NCBI RefSeq assembly: GCF_024199795.1
Contig: NZ_JANADK010000001.1
Span: 868,001-932,000, forward strand
Reading direction: 5' to 3'
Length of the DNA stretch: 64,000 nt
Source of the DNA: Bradyrhizobium sp. CCGB01
GTDB lineage: Bacteria > Pseudomonadota > Alphaproteobacteria > Rhizobiales > Xanthobacteraceae
Position 1 is the first letter of the stretch, and each line of letters opens with the position of its first letter. Of this stretch, positions 9,376 to 17,360 are shown piece after piece. The notes under the pieces are model-generated. The model worked only from the letters and a program-made list of their open reading frames with translations. It did not search any database and was not told the origin of the DNA. Both the position numbers and the translations under genes were made by a program.

Positions 9376-9938
9376 CATCCGGCCATGGCCCCGGAGTGGG
9401 AGTTCCCGTGGTCGAGGCGGCCTTCAAGGAAAATGCGAGTACGGCGCGCTTCTACTTGCGCAAACGTGGCAGAAGCCAATTCAGCCGCACCGCTCCCGCG
9501 GTGGTGGTGTCTGAGGACGATGGCGTTCCTGGCGGAGATTTTGGCCGCATGCGGGAACGATTTGTTAGCGAGCTCGACATCCTCGTCGCCATCGGCGGAC
9601 CATCGCGCGAGGAAGGAGAATCCGGGACGTTGAACGAGATCAACATGGCCCTGGCACGGTCGATTCCGGTCGTCATTCTCAAGCAGGCGGGCGGAAGCGC
9701 TGCGCGGCGTAAAGCGGAGATGATGCAAAACCTGAGCGTGACATATTCCGATCCGGAGGTCGCCAAACTGGTCCGAAAAGTCAACGAGGATCTCGATGCG
9801 GTCACCGCCGAGGCGTTGCCGGCCTATGTCGACAGCATACTCGTCGATCAAATCGAGGATCTGGTCGCGGTCTCTATCGGCAGCGAGACTCGTCGCGCCG
9901 CCGATGGCGACGACATCGTCGCTCAGCGGAGATGGTGA
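9339..9938 (+). CDS. SLOG (LOG-like nucleotide sensor) domain, probably the frameshifted C-terminus of the HAD-SIR2 protein
   Basis: A 199-residue frame beginning LARRDFRVTSGHGPGVGV, the glycine-rich nucleotide loop of SLOG/LOG proteins. A second motif IAIGGPSREEG...SGTLNEI corresponds to the GG...GT..E active-site signature. In ThsA of Thoeris a C-terminal SLOG binds a cyclic ADP-ribose signal and activates the SIR2 NADase. Here SIR2 and SLOG are adjacent in the same order. The start of this frame overlaps the end of the HAD-SIR2 frame by 37 nt, and the SLOG first strand (IVGFSGTA) is left behind in the other frame, which argues for a frameshift rather than two native proteins. Confidence 0.7.
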   Translation: MGRALARRDFRVTSGHGPGVGVPVVEAAFKENASTARFYLRKRGRSQFSRTAPAVVVSEDDGVPGGDFGRMRERFVSELDILVAIGGPSREEGESGTLNEINMALARSIPVVILKQAGGSAARRKAEMMQNLSVTYSDPEVAKLVRKVNEDLDAVTAEALPAYVDSILVDQIEDLVAVSIGSETRRAADGDDIVAQRRW

Positions 9939-10798
9939 TGTCCGAGCCGGCGCGGAGTGAGCTCATTGGCATGATCGCCGATCTCAAGGACTGGCTTCGT
10001 GCCTACGCGATGCATCCGGCGTGCGTCGACGTGGCTTTCATTGGAAACACCAGCGGTCATTATCCATCGACGCCTGGACTGATGGTGGATTTCGACGCCT
10101 TTGTTTTCGTTGCAGAGATGAATTCTGCCGCCGGTCAGCCCATCGCGGCGCTGCGCGAAAGATGGACGGACGCCTGCCACGCGCGAGCGATCGATTTCGA
10201 GCTGCGTATTGTCGAAGGTCCCTATAAGCCGCCCCTTGCGATTCTGCGCCGGCCGGTCCTTGTGGTTCATCTCGGTGTCTTCACCGAGTCGCTTTATCTC
10301 GCCGCGGCGCCGCTCAAGCGCTGGGCGTGGCGAAAATACATCTGCGAGCGCGAGCCGGGACGTTTGGCCCGCATGGCACCCCCACGGCCGACGCTTGCCG
10401 AGTTCATCACCGGCCCAAAGGGGCTGCGCGAGCGATGCGAGGCGATCGAGGCCGGTGCCGTGGAGATGACGGAATGGCTGCTGCCCGATTTGCAAGCCAG
10501 ATCCTTCGTCATCACGCTGGATGAAGCCAACTTCGTCGAATGTTGCTTCGCCTATGCAGCCAATACGGCACGGAATCACGCCCGGACGCTCGGCATGGGT
10601 GAAGCCGATCAGCTTCCAAATTCCGAGTTTTTCTCCTGGTACGACCAAACGGTCCTTCGCTCTCCCGAGCTTGTCGATCTGATGAACCACAAGGCCGCTT
10701 GCAGAGATCAAGGCTTTGTCGTGGAGATCGCGCATGCACGCAGGCTCGCCCTCCGTTACATGAGGGCGTTGGAGCGGCATCTGGCTCAAATTAGTTAG
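9938..10798 (+). CDS. Nucleotidyltransferase-fold-like protein
   Basis: A 286-residue protein not assignable to a named family by eye. Residues 35-53 read IGNTSGHYPSTPGLMVDFD, which fits the minimal nucleotidyltransferase pattern of a small-residue loop followed by DxD (Asp51, Asp53). The rest is mostly helical with a Cys pair in NFVECCFAYAA and a Tyr/Arg-rich C-terminus. I chose ATG 9938, which overlaps the SLOG stop (TGATG) and has GGAGA at about 6 nt; ATG 9932 is the alternative. It could make or modify a nucleotide signal, or be the nucleotidyltransferase half of a toxin-antitoxin-like pair. Function is inference. Confidence 0.7.
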   Translation: MSEPARSELIGMIADLKDWLRAYAMHPACVDVAFIGNTSGHYPSTPGLMVDFDAFVFVAEMNSAAGQPIAALRERWTDACHARAIDFELRIVEGPYKPPLAILRRPVLVVHLGVFTESLYLAAAPLKRWAWRKYICEREPGRLARMAPPRPTLAEFITGPKGLRERCEAIEAGAVEMTEWLLPDLQARSFVITLDEANFVECCFAYAANTARNHARTLGMGEADQLPNSEFFSWYDQTVLRSPELVDLMNHKAACRDQGFVVEIAHARRLALRYMRALERHLAQIS

Positions 10799-10905
10799 CC
10801 GGCATTGTTCCGTTGAGGAGAGGCGATTCAACCGTCCATTGGTGATTATTCTGGTTTGAATGGCCAGCGGCGTCTATGATGGCTGACCAGATGGGAGAGT
10901 TACAA

Positions 10906-11211
10906 ATGCTTCGAGGTCTTGGAATCGCGGCGTGTCTGACGGTTGCGATGACAATGCCGGCGCATGAGGCCGCGGCCCAGGATGCCATCGGCGGTGCGAT
11001 CATCGGCGGTGTCGGCGGGGCAATCCTCGGCGGCGCGCTCGGCGGTGGACGTGGCGCCGCAATCGGTGCCGTCGTCGGTGCCGGCACCGGCGCTGCAATC
11101 GCCTCCGAGGGCGAGCGCCGCCGCTCCGGTTATTACGCCTATCAGCGCGGCTGCTACATGCAGCGCCCCGACGGCTACTACGTCCGGGTCGATCACAGGT
11201 ATTGCTACTGA
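10906..11211 (+). CDS. Small secreted glycine-zipper protein
   Basis: A 101-residue protein with a signal peptide (AACLTVAMTMPA, cleavage near AAAQ). A glycine-zipper region follows, with repeats of GGAIIGGVGGAILGG, which usually packs in or across the outer membrane. The tail is Tyr- and Arg-rich with two Cys (GCYMQRPDGYY, HRYCY). The ATG at 10906 has GGGAGAG 7 nt upstream, deciding the start. Such short proteins are frequent in Rhizobiales envelopes and have no defined activity. Confidence 0.8.
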   Translation: MLRGLGIAACLTVAMTMPAHEAAAQDAIGGAIIGGVGGAILGGALGGGRGAAIGAVVGAGTGAAIASEGERRRSGYYAYQRGCYMQRPDGYYVRVDHRYCY

Positions 11212-11251
11212 AGCCCGGAAGCGCCGTCGCGCCTTAGCTCTTGCCTGCCGG

Positions 11252-12022
11252 CTAAGGCATGATCTGGAGCAGCGCCTCCGGCTTGATCGAGACCTCGCCG
11301 GCGAACGGCCGGTCATGCGCGGCGATCAGCAGGACCGAGGTGGCGACGCCGGTCGCGAACAGGCCCATCGCGATCGCCGATCCCAGCCGGTTGTCGCAAT
11401 GAACGAGGCCGATCACCAGCAGCGCACAGGCGGCCTGGAGGTAGAGGCACCACCATTTGACCGGGTTCACCGCGGCGAGGCTGACGATGATCCGCTGCCG
11501 CCGCGCATCCAGCGCCTGCTCCAGCGCCGCGATGAGCTCGCGCTGCACATTCGCCTGACCCGGGCCTTGCGGCGTCATAGAGACGACGAGCTGCAGGGCC
11601 TCGGCGAGCGCGGGCGGCGTGGCCTTCAGCGACACCTGCTGATGTGCCATCATCGGCCATTCCACCGCCACGGCCTGCCCGACATAGTCGCGGACCAGGC
11701 CGCGCAGCTTTGTCTCCTGCTCCGCCGGCAAGCCGGCGGCCAGCAGCACGGCACTGCGCAGCGCGCTCGCCTCGCGGCTCACCGCGGCGCTGGCGCGGTC
11801 GCTGTCGCCCCAGACCTGCGCCGCGGTAAAGGCGACGAACAGGCCGAAGATGATGCCGAGCACCGGCAGCATGCCCGGCGAGATCGCCTTCAGCGATTTC
11901 GCGCGCTCTCCCGTCGCGGCCATCGCAACGCCTGCGAAGATGGCCGCGGTCAGAAGGTAGGTGAATCCGAAGATCACCAGCGCCATCACGGGCACGGGCA
12001 GATTGTGCAGCCAGTCGCTCAT
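11252..12022 (-). CDS. DUF4239 (bestrophin-like) membrane protein
   Basis: A 256-residue inner-membrane protein. Two N-terminal helices (VMALVIFGFTYLLTAAIF and VLGIIFGLFVAFTAAQVW), a soluble central part of about 110 residues, and two C-terminal helices (LYLQAACALLVIGLVH and AIAMGLFATGVATSVLLI) match the DUF4239 topology. No enzymatic motif is seen. It is convergent with the glycine-zipper gene and lies directly before the radC remnant. Confidence 0.8.
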   Translation of the reverse strand: MSDWLHNLPVPVMALVIFGFTYLLTAAIFAGVAMAATGERAKSLKAISPGMLPVLGIIFGLFVAFTAAQVWGDSDRASAAVSREASALRSAVLLAAGLPAEQETKLRGLVRDYVGQAVAVEWPMMAHQQVSLKATPPALAEALQLVVSMTPQGPGQANVQRELIAALEQALDARRQRIIVSLAAVNPVKWWCLYLQAACALLVIGLVHCDNRLGSAIAMGLFATGVATSVLLIAAHDRPFAGEVSIKPEALLQIMP

Positions 12023-12049
12023 CGTGCCCTTGTCATCTGATTTGAAGCC

Positions 12050-12214
12050 CTAGATCAACCGCATCCCGCGCAGGCTCGCATGTCCGTTCTTCCCGACGAT
12101 GATGTGGTCGTGCACGGAGATCCCGAGCGGTTTTGCGATGTCGATGATCGCCTTGGTCATCTGGATGTCGGCCTGCGAGGGCGAGGGATCGCCGGAGGGG
12201 TGGTTGTGCATGAT
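12050..12214 (-). pseudogene. radC: RadC (JAB/MPN domain) C-terminal remnant
   Basis: The minus strand reads the last ~55 residues of Rad[15 protein letters not shown] carries the JAMM-type His-x-His...Asp metal motif, followed by [19 protein letters not shown] and the end [14 protein letters not shown]. Upstream of GIMHNHPSG the homology stops and the DNA becomes AT-rich and unrelated, so the N-terminal ~170 residues are missing. The frame has no start of its own at the break. This looks like a gene cut by insertion of foreign DNA at about 12210-12225. Confidence 0.8.
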
Positions 12215-12317
12215 GCCTGTCATTTCTATAAGGTATTGATTTTTAAGTAATAAATAGCAAGATGACGAGGAGTGGTGCCGGAGACTGGGGTCGGTTGATC
12301 ATGCCCGACCGTGACCA

Positions 12318-12548
12318 TCACGCTTGATCACTCCTATGCTCGCCGCGTCCCTTGGATGCACGGCACTGCACCTTATTCTTTTCATCCCACGCATCAAGCT
12401 CGTCGAGCGGGTAGAGCACAGCCTTGCCAATTTTGACGAAGGACGGGCCGAGACGCATCGCGCGCCAATTTCGAAGCGTCCCAACCGAAATACCGCCCCG
12501 GTAGCGTTCAGCCACCTCGTCAGGCGTAAGGAATTTGCTGTCTGCCAC
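12318..12548 (-). CDS. AlpA/excisionase-like helix-turn-helix protein
   Basis: A 76-residue DNA-binding protein: LTPDEVAERYRGGISVGTLRNW forms the winged helix-turn-helix, followed by the wing FVKIGKAVLYPLDELDAW. The GTG at 12548 is chosen because AAGGAGG lies 5 nt upstream. Proteins of this type regulate excision of integrated islands or prophages. It sits between the broken radC and the tRNA fragment, so it is probably the last gene of an older integrated element whose integrase is gone. Confidence 0.75.
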   Translation of the reverse strand: MADSKFLTPDEVAERYRGGISVGTLRNWRAMRLGPSFVKIGKAVLYPLDELDAWDEKNKVQCRASKGRGEHRSDQA

Positions 12549-12887
12549 TACCGCCTCCTTTGGCAGCACGACCAAAGCCGTGTCGCCGCGTCTTGAGTTG
12601 AATATCGCGGTAGTCTGTCGAGGTTCGCTTCGGGTCTTTATTTCACGCGCCCAGGCCCGGGACCTCACGCTTCCGCACGGACATACATGCTGCGCAATTC
12701 ACCGCCGCGAAAGACGTCAGAGGCAGGAGTCGTAGAAACGGATACCATAGAGGCCACATAGGCGGGGTGACTGCGCCTCCTTTCGTCGACCGTGCTAGGT
12801 GCCGGACAGGTGCTGCGCCACGGGTATGTGGACGATTTCCGTCACGAGTTTGAGGGGGGCGTTCGGGCGCGGAAAGACACGACAGAC
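12549..12887. other. Intergenic/left-end DNA without a supported gene
   Basis: About 340 nt between the helix-turn-helix gene and the tRNA fragment. No open frame shows a known family, and I see no integrase or transposase remains in any frame. It is probably leftover sequence of the insertion that disrupted radC. Confidence 0.45.
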
Positions 12888-12939
12888 TTCAAAATCCGGT
12901 TCCGCGAGGGTGCCGGTTCGACCCCGGCCATCCGCACCA
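12888..12939 (+). other. 3' fragment of tRNA-Leu(CAA), putative ICE attachment site
   Basis: The 52 nt begin with an anticodon-loop sequence TTCAAAA (anticodon CAA) and its 3' stem TCCGG, then a long-variable-arm-like segment, a perfect T arm (GCCGG, loop TTCGACC, CCGGC) and acceptor 3' half ATCCGCA followed by CCA. The 5' half is absent: no GCGGAT acceptor strand or D arm occurs in the 90 nt upstream, and the 5' anticodon strand does not pair. Break at the anticodon loop is a known integration point for tyrosine integrases. I read it as the duplicated att core at the left end of the ICE. Confidence 0.6.
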
Positions 12940-13165
12940 CCTCCTCTAGTTAGCGCACGGCGGCGCTACAACGTTGATGGCGGGAAGACGGGCCAGTCCG
13001 TTGATGAGCCATCGCGGTGAGGCAGTCGCAGCGCAGCGAGGCGAAAACACAGCGTTGATCGGGCGACCTTCCATCCACGCTGCTGGGAGAGAATTGCAGT
13101 CTTATCCGGCTCGTCGTCGCGTACCGATTGCCGGATAGCGGCGCAATCGATCGGCGCGGTAATTC

Positions 13166-13831
13166 CTAAGCCCCGAGAATCGGTAGAAGGGCGTGCACGA
13201 GCGCGGCGGGCTGTTCGAGCGGGATGAGGTGCCCCGAGCGCTCGATCACTGCCAGGCTCGATCCTACGATCCCTACGTGAAGCACCTCGCTCTCCGTAAC
13301 GCGGCGGAGCGCATCGCTGGCCGCGGCTACGACGACCGTTGGGCATCTAATCTCGGCCAAGCGATGTGCATCGGCATGCCGCACCATCTTTGACTGTCGC
13401 TGGAACACGGCATTGCCGAGGCGCGCACTCATCTGCTGAACACGGGCGATCAGCTCGTCGGTCTGATGGTCGGGGTGTAGCGATGCCGCCACTGCGGCGC
13501 GGCTCAGACGTTGGAAACGCGGTGCGTCAGAGCCTGATCCGTGGCGCGAACCTCTATCGCCGCGCGCGGACGTTGCAACTAGCGCGAGACTGCTCACCTT
13601 ATCTGGCGCGCGATAGGCAATCTCCCGTGCGACGTAGCCGCCCATCGAAAAACCGATCACGATCGTCGGTCCAGTCAACTTCGCCACGGCGCGGTCGGCC
13701 ATTGCTTCGATCGACCCGTCCAGGGTTGTGTCCGCATCGAAAACCTGGCCATGGCGCTCCAGCACTGGTCGGACTTCGCGCCAGAGATCGGCGTCCAGCA
13801 TGAAGCCCGGTATCATCAGTATGCACGTCAT
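13166..13831 (-). CDS. Alpha/beta hydrolase, 222 aa
   Basis: A short alpha/beta-hydrolase. ILMIPGFMLDADLW gives the first strand and oxyanion loop, GFSMGGYVAREI the nucleophile elbow (Ser in GxSxG), and IERSGHLIPLEQP the catalytic His; an Asp before it is in VAAASDALRRVTES. At 222 residues it is a minimal form without a large lid. The start ATG gives MTCILMIPG; the frame extends further upstream but overlaps the MBL gene end. It is the most distal gene of the left-facing cargo set. Confidence 0.82.
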   Translation of the reverse strand: MTCILMIPGFMLDADLWREVRPVLERHGQVFDADTTLDGSIEAMADRAVAKLTGPTIVIGFSMGGYVAREIAYRAPDKVSSLALVATSARGDRGSRHGSGSDAPRFQRLSRAAVAASLHPDHQTDELIARVQQMSARLGNAVFQRQSKMVRHADAHRLAEIRCPTVVVAAASDALRRVTESEVLHVGIVGSSLAVIERSGHLIPLEQPAALVHALLPILGA

Positions 13832-13874
13832 GCCTTGAATGCATCCTCTCCGTGCAAATCGACGACTCAATCGT

Positions 13875-15521
13875 TCATGGGCAGCTGCCCCGCTGGTCGA
13901 GATAGACCGTGCCCAAGGTGCGCTCGAGCGCCGGGCCCGCGAACTTGGCAAGCGTTTGCCCAACCCTTGCCCAGGGTGTCGGGCCCATGTGCATCCCGAT
14001 GATGGACATGCCCCCCACAGGTACCCCCGCCTCATCCACCGAGCGGACTATTTCGAGAAGGGATTCCGGGTAAAGTAGCGCTCCGCCAGGTCCGAGCGGT
14101 TGAACCATTTCGGCCGTGTGGAGGATCCGAGCATCGGCAATCCAGCTCATCAGCATCGGCTGTTCGCCGAAGCGCACCGGCATGACCTTGGTGGCATTGG
14201 CACCTGTTCCGATCGTCACCGCTGCGGACAACGGACGCAGATCGGCCTTCATAGGCGATCGACTATATGCGTCAGGAGCGAGGGTATGCGGCGCCGCAAG
14301 GAGCGTTTGCACGATCGCCAGGTTGCGATCACGCACATAAATCGGGATGCCCCTGGCAGCATATTCGCGTAGCCCACCGATGTGCCAGGCAAACCCGGTG
14401 GAGGCGATCACCGCCTTCACCGGAAGATCGGGAAACCGCCGCGCCGCCTCGGCCAAAACCCGGTGAGAGTACCCCGCCGAGATTGGAGCGTCGATTATCA
14501 CAAGCCCATCGGGTTGCCGCACGATGGTCGAATACCAGGAACCCGCGATCTGTATGATGCCGGGCGCGATCTCTTCGGTTCCGCGCCCTGGGTCAGGACC
14601 GATAATCTGACCCAATGCCAAGGCATCCATATCCAGTGCCTGAGGGGCGGGGACCGCAGGCAATGTCGCGATCGCGTCTATATCCACTTTGGCATCAAGC
14701 CGCAGTCCTGAACGCACGGTCGACCGCAGGTGCACCCCGTCGCGAAAGACATGGGTCTGGAGAGGAAAGCGTAGTCCCTCGACAAGATCATAGACCATGA
14801 ACTCTGCCCGGTCGGTGATGTCGCCGCGACCGTTCCAGGCGACGGACCCACTGGCGCCATTGTCAAACGCTACAGTAGATTCGGTCGCAGTTGGCAGACC
14901 AAGCCGCTCGTCGATGAAGATGCGCACACGAAAGCGACCGTTGCGGAAGGACACGACGCGCTGAAGTGCGTCGTGGGAAACGGTGTCTGCCTCGCGCACC
15001 AGGTCAGTAGCCAACCTGGCGAGAAGCAGCGCGCGCACCGGATCTTGGCTTTCCCAAGATGGTGGCGGCGGAATCGCCTTGCCCAAGGCTCCATTCGGGC
15101 TTTGCGTGACCTGGGCTTGGCGGCTGAGAAACAACCGTGTTTCGCCGCCGCCCTCGGCCGACCTGATCGTCACCTCTCGGTCGCCCAAGTAATCTTCCAA
15201 CACGCTCGCCGTTGCGAATTCGCTTACTGGAAACGGCGCGTCGGCATGGTTGTTCTGCGCGAGATCAAACGTGATGCTCTGGATTTCGAAGCGCAGCGTG
15301 TGCAACCGGCGCAGATCGCGTCCGACGCCCATGTTGTCGAGCGTGCACTCGACCAGCGCTCGAGCGGTAGAGCAGGCTTCCACTGCCGTCGGATTTCGCG
15401 CGTCAATCGCCGAGACCTGCGCCGACGATGGATCGAGGCCGGCGAACCAACAAACCAAGCTTGCTGCGCCTAAGACCGCACCTCGGGCGGGATTGCGAAT
15501 TCTGGGCTGCAATCGACACAT
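13875..15521 (-). CDS. MBL-fold hydrolase-like protein lacking the metal motif
   Basis: A 548-residue protein with a signal peptide (GAVLGAASLVCWFAG, cleavage near SSAQ) and an N-terminal ~300-residue domain of unknown kind. The C-terminal part resembles a metallo-beta-lactamase fold: IAGSWYSTIVRQPDGLVIIDAP and VKAVIAST...HIGGLREYAARGIPIYV. The canonical THxHxDH is replaced by STGFAWH, so three of the four metal ligands are lost. It is therefore unlikely to be a standard zinc hydrolase. It sits between DoxX and the alpha/beta hydrolase in the same orientation. Confidence 0.75.
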   Translation of the reverse strand: MCRLQPRIRNPARGAVLGAASLVCWFAGLDPSSAQVSAIDARNPTAVEACSTARALVECTLDNMGVGRDLRRLHTLRFEIQSITFDLAQNNHADAPFPVSEFATASVLEDYLGDREVTIRSAEGGGETRLFLSRQAQVTQSPNGALGKAIPPPPSWESQDPVRALLLARLATDLVREADTVSHDALQRVVSFRNGRFRVRIFIDERLGLPTATESTVAFDNGASGSVAWNGRGDITDRAEFMVYDLVEGLRFPLQTHVFRDGVHLRSTVRSGLRLDAKVDIDAIATLPAVPAPQALDMDALALGQIIGPDPGRGTEEIAPGIIQIAGSWYSTIVRQPDGLVIIDAPISAGYSHRVLAEAARRFPDLPVKAVIASTGFAWHIGGLREYAARGIPIYVRDRNLAIVQTLLAAPHTLAPDAYSRSPMKADLRPLSAAVTIGTGANATKVMPVRFGEQPMLMSWIADARILHTAEMVQPLGPGGALLYPESLLEIVRSVDEAGVPVGGMSIIGMHMGPTPWARVGQTLAKFAGPALERTLGTVYLDQRGSCP

Positions 15522-15596
15522 CTCTTTCTAATGACGCGCGATGGCGTGATGCTGACGGCCTGATCTGAATGGCGGGCGTAGCCACCGATCACCGTG

Positions 15597-15989
15597 TTAG
15601 GACTTTCGAGCGATTGCCGGCGGTGCCGTTTCATCACCGGCGCCGAAGCGGACGATTTGCAGCAGGCCGCCGATGATCAACAGGTTCTTCATGAAATGCG
15701 GAAGCTGGGCCGGATCGGCTAAGTTGCGATGGAAGATCAGGGCGGTGGCCAAGGTAAATACCGCCAGAACCGCCGCAGCGAAGCGTGTCCGATGGCCGGC
15801 AATCAACAGCGCGCCGCTACCGACTTCGATCAACACCGCCAAGACCACGCCCGCCGAGACAAGCGGCAATCCCGCGCCCGAAATCAGCCTTTCGGTCCCC
15901 GAAAAGTCGCCCAGTTTCGCTAAACCGCCAGCAACGAAGACGCCACCGATCAGTACCCGACCAGCAACGGAGATAATGCGATTTGACAA
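15597..15989 (-). CDS. DoxX family membrane protein
   Basis: A 130-residue protein with four hydrophobic segments. The N-terminal AGRVLIGGVFVAGGLAKL and the second-half motif GHRTRFAAAVLAVFTLATALIFHRNL are typical of the DoxX/DoxD-like family, found with thiol or quinone-linked redox enzymes. The start codon appears to be TTG. A TetR-type palindrome lies 70 nt upstream of the start, so this gene is probably a member of the cargo regulon. Confidence 0.82.
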   Translation of the reverse strand: MSNRIISVAGRVLIGGVFVAGGLAKLGDFSGTERLISGAGLPLVSAGVVLAVLIEVGSGALLIAGHRTRFAAAVLAVFTLATALIFHRNLADPAQLPHFMKNLLIIGGLLQIVRFGAGDETAPPAIARKS

Positions 15990-16058
15990 GTTTTCTCATC
16001 CCGCAAAAATGGGTTGGCGGACACTTGACGTCGCCTTCCACTGGTTCGGTCGAATTTA

Positions 16059-16074
16059 ATATAGATAACTATAT
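16059..16074. promoter_or_regulatory. TetR-type operator palindrome, site 1
   Basis: ATATAGATAACTATAT, half-sites ATATAG and CTATAT spaced by 4 nt, placed 70 nt upstream of the DoxX start and after the AhpD-like gene. Three other copies occur at 19701, 22737 and 24129. Confidence 0.65.
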
Positions 16075-16239
16075 CTAATCTGCAAGCGCTGATTTGGCGC
16101 TGCCCCTCTCTCGCTGTCGGCTCTGAACGGCGGCTGGTCGGTTGGAGGATGGCCTGATTGCCGCGGGCGGGCTGAGCGAAATCGAGGCGTCTGAAGTGTC
16201 AGAAGGTCGCGCGCTGGTAATGGCGTAACCTGGTATCTG

Positions 16240-16713
16240 TTATTGCTCGAAATCAGCTCGTGACGATCTTTCGTCGGCCGGGTGTATCGCACCAAGCCCG
16301 ATCTTGATTCTGTTCCAGGCGTTGACCTGCGCGATCAGCAACGTGACTTCCACCGACTCTTCCTCGCTGAAATGCAGACGCAGTTCTTCGTAAGAAGCGT
16401 CCGGCGCGTGCGTTTCGGACACCAGTGTGAGGGCTTCGGTCCAGCCCAACGCGGCGCGCTCGCGATCGGAATATAATCCAGACTCGCGCCATGCGCTCAG
16501 CAGATGTAGCCTATCCTCGGTCTCGCCGTGCTTACGGGCATCCGCGATGTGATGATGGATGCAGAAGGCGCATCCATTGATCTGCGAAGCACGGGTCATG
16601 ACAAGCTCTCGCAACAGAGGTTCGAGACCATTGGTTTGAGCTGTTTTCCCCAGTTCGATCCAAGGCTGCATTGCCGCCGGGCTCACGACGAACGGGTTTA
16701 GCCTCACTGACAT
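16240..16713 (-). CDS. Carboxymuconolactone decarboxylase/AhpD-like protein
   Basis: A 157-residue alkylhydroperoxidase-D-fold protein. The family's redox site is INGCAFCIHHHIADARKHGE: a CxxC pair followed by the conserved His. Such proteins reduce peroxides or act on gamma-carboxymuconolactone; length and the helix with LLIAQVNAWNRI match the stress-related AhpD branch. It is encoded in the leftward cargo operon with VOC and epoxide hydrolase genes. Confidence 0.88.
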   Translation of the reverse strand: MSVRLNPFVVSPAAMQPWIELGKTAQTNGLEPLLRELVMTRASQINGCAFCIHHHIADARKHGETEDRLHLLSAWRESGLYSDRERAALGWTEALTLVSETHAPDASYEELRLHFSEEESVEVTLLIAQVNAWNRIKIGLGAIHPADERSSRADFEQ

Positions 16714-16903
16714 TGCGATCTCCTCTCCAGAGTTTCGCCGCTATGACGATTTGCTCGCAGTGATTGTGACATGAATTCCACGAATTCCCGCCCGGGCCGC
16801 TACGATGCGGCAGGGGCCTCGTGCCCTGGTCGAGCCCAGTCCTTCAGACAGATTGGAATGCGGTCGCAGACGTCGCAGCTGAAGGAACTCGGCTAAGTCG
16901 AAT

Positions 16904-17314
16904 TCAGGTTGCAGCCGGAGCTGCGGACATGTCCATCCACATCGCTTCCCAGACATGGCCATCGGGATCCGCCAGATTGCGATTATACATGAAGCCGTAG
17001 TCCTGCTTCGCGTTGACGTCCGCGGTTCCGCCATTCTCCGCGGCGGCGTCGTTCATCGCATCGACGTCGTCGCGGCTCCCACACGACAAGGCGAGCATCA
17101 CCTCGCTCGAGGTCGACGGGGCAATCGGACGATGCGTGAAGGTCTGCCATTTCCCATGAGTAAGCAGCATGACGTGGATGACGTCTGTCAGGACCATGCA
17201 GGCGCTGACCTCGTCGCTGAATTGCGGATTGTGCGTAAAGCCAATCGCCTCGTAGAAGGCTTTCGATTTCGCAAGGTCTGCAACGGGAAGATTGATAAAT
17301 ATTGTTCTCGGCAT
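16904..17314 (-). CDS. VOC (glyoxalase/bleomycin resistance) family protein
   Basis: A 136-residue vicinal-oxygen-chelate protein. It has two beta-alpha-beta repeats: TIFINLPVADLAKSKAFYEA at the start and YNRNLADPDGHVWEAMWMD at the end, with the usual Glu/His metal candidates in DGHVWEAM. The family includes glyoxalases, dioxygenases and lyases; the short length matches the PhnB/glyoxalase-like group. Neighbouring AhpD-like and epoxide hydrolase genes suggest a role in handling reactive carbonyl or epoxide products, which is inference. Confidence 0.85.
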   Translation of the reverse strand: MPRTIFINLPVADLAKSKAFYEAIGFTHNPQFSDEVSACMVLTDVIHVMLLTHGKWQTFTHRPIAPSTSSEVMLALSCGSRDDVDAMNDAAAENGGTADVNAKQDYGFMYNRNLADPDGHVWEAMWMDMSAAPAAT

Positions 17315-17360
17315 TTCGTGTCTCCTTTGTTGATGTCAAAATTCTGGGTCAAACTCGCGC

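Noticed and set aside
10964..12040. 358-residue plus-strand open frame
   Set aside because: Lies opposite the DUF4239 gene and starts inside the glycine-zipper gene; low-complexity Arg/Ala sequence.
12210..12260. Tn4371-type TTTTTCAT attachment site in the AT-rich junction
   Set aside because: ATTTTTAAG occurs, but not the expected octamer, and no matching copy is available in the window.
12881..12939. Possible tRNA-Sec (anticodon loop resembling CTTCAAA)
   Set aside because: There is an extra A in the loop, the 5' stem does not pair, and the T arm/acceptor end fit tRNA-Leu(CAA) better; no intact 5' half exists.
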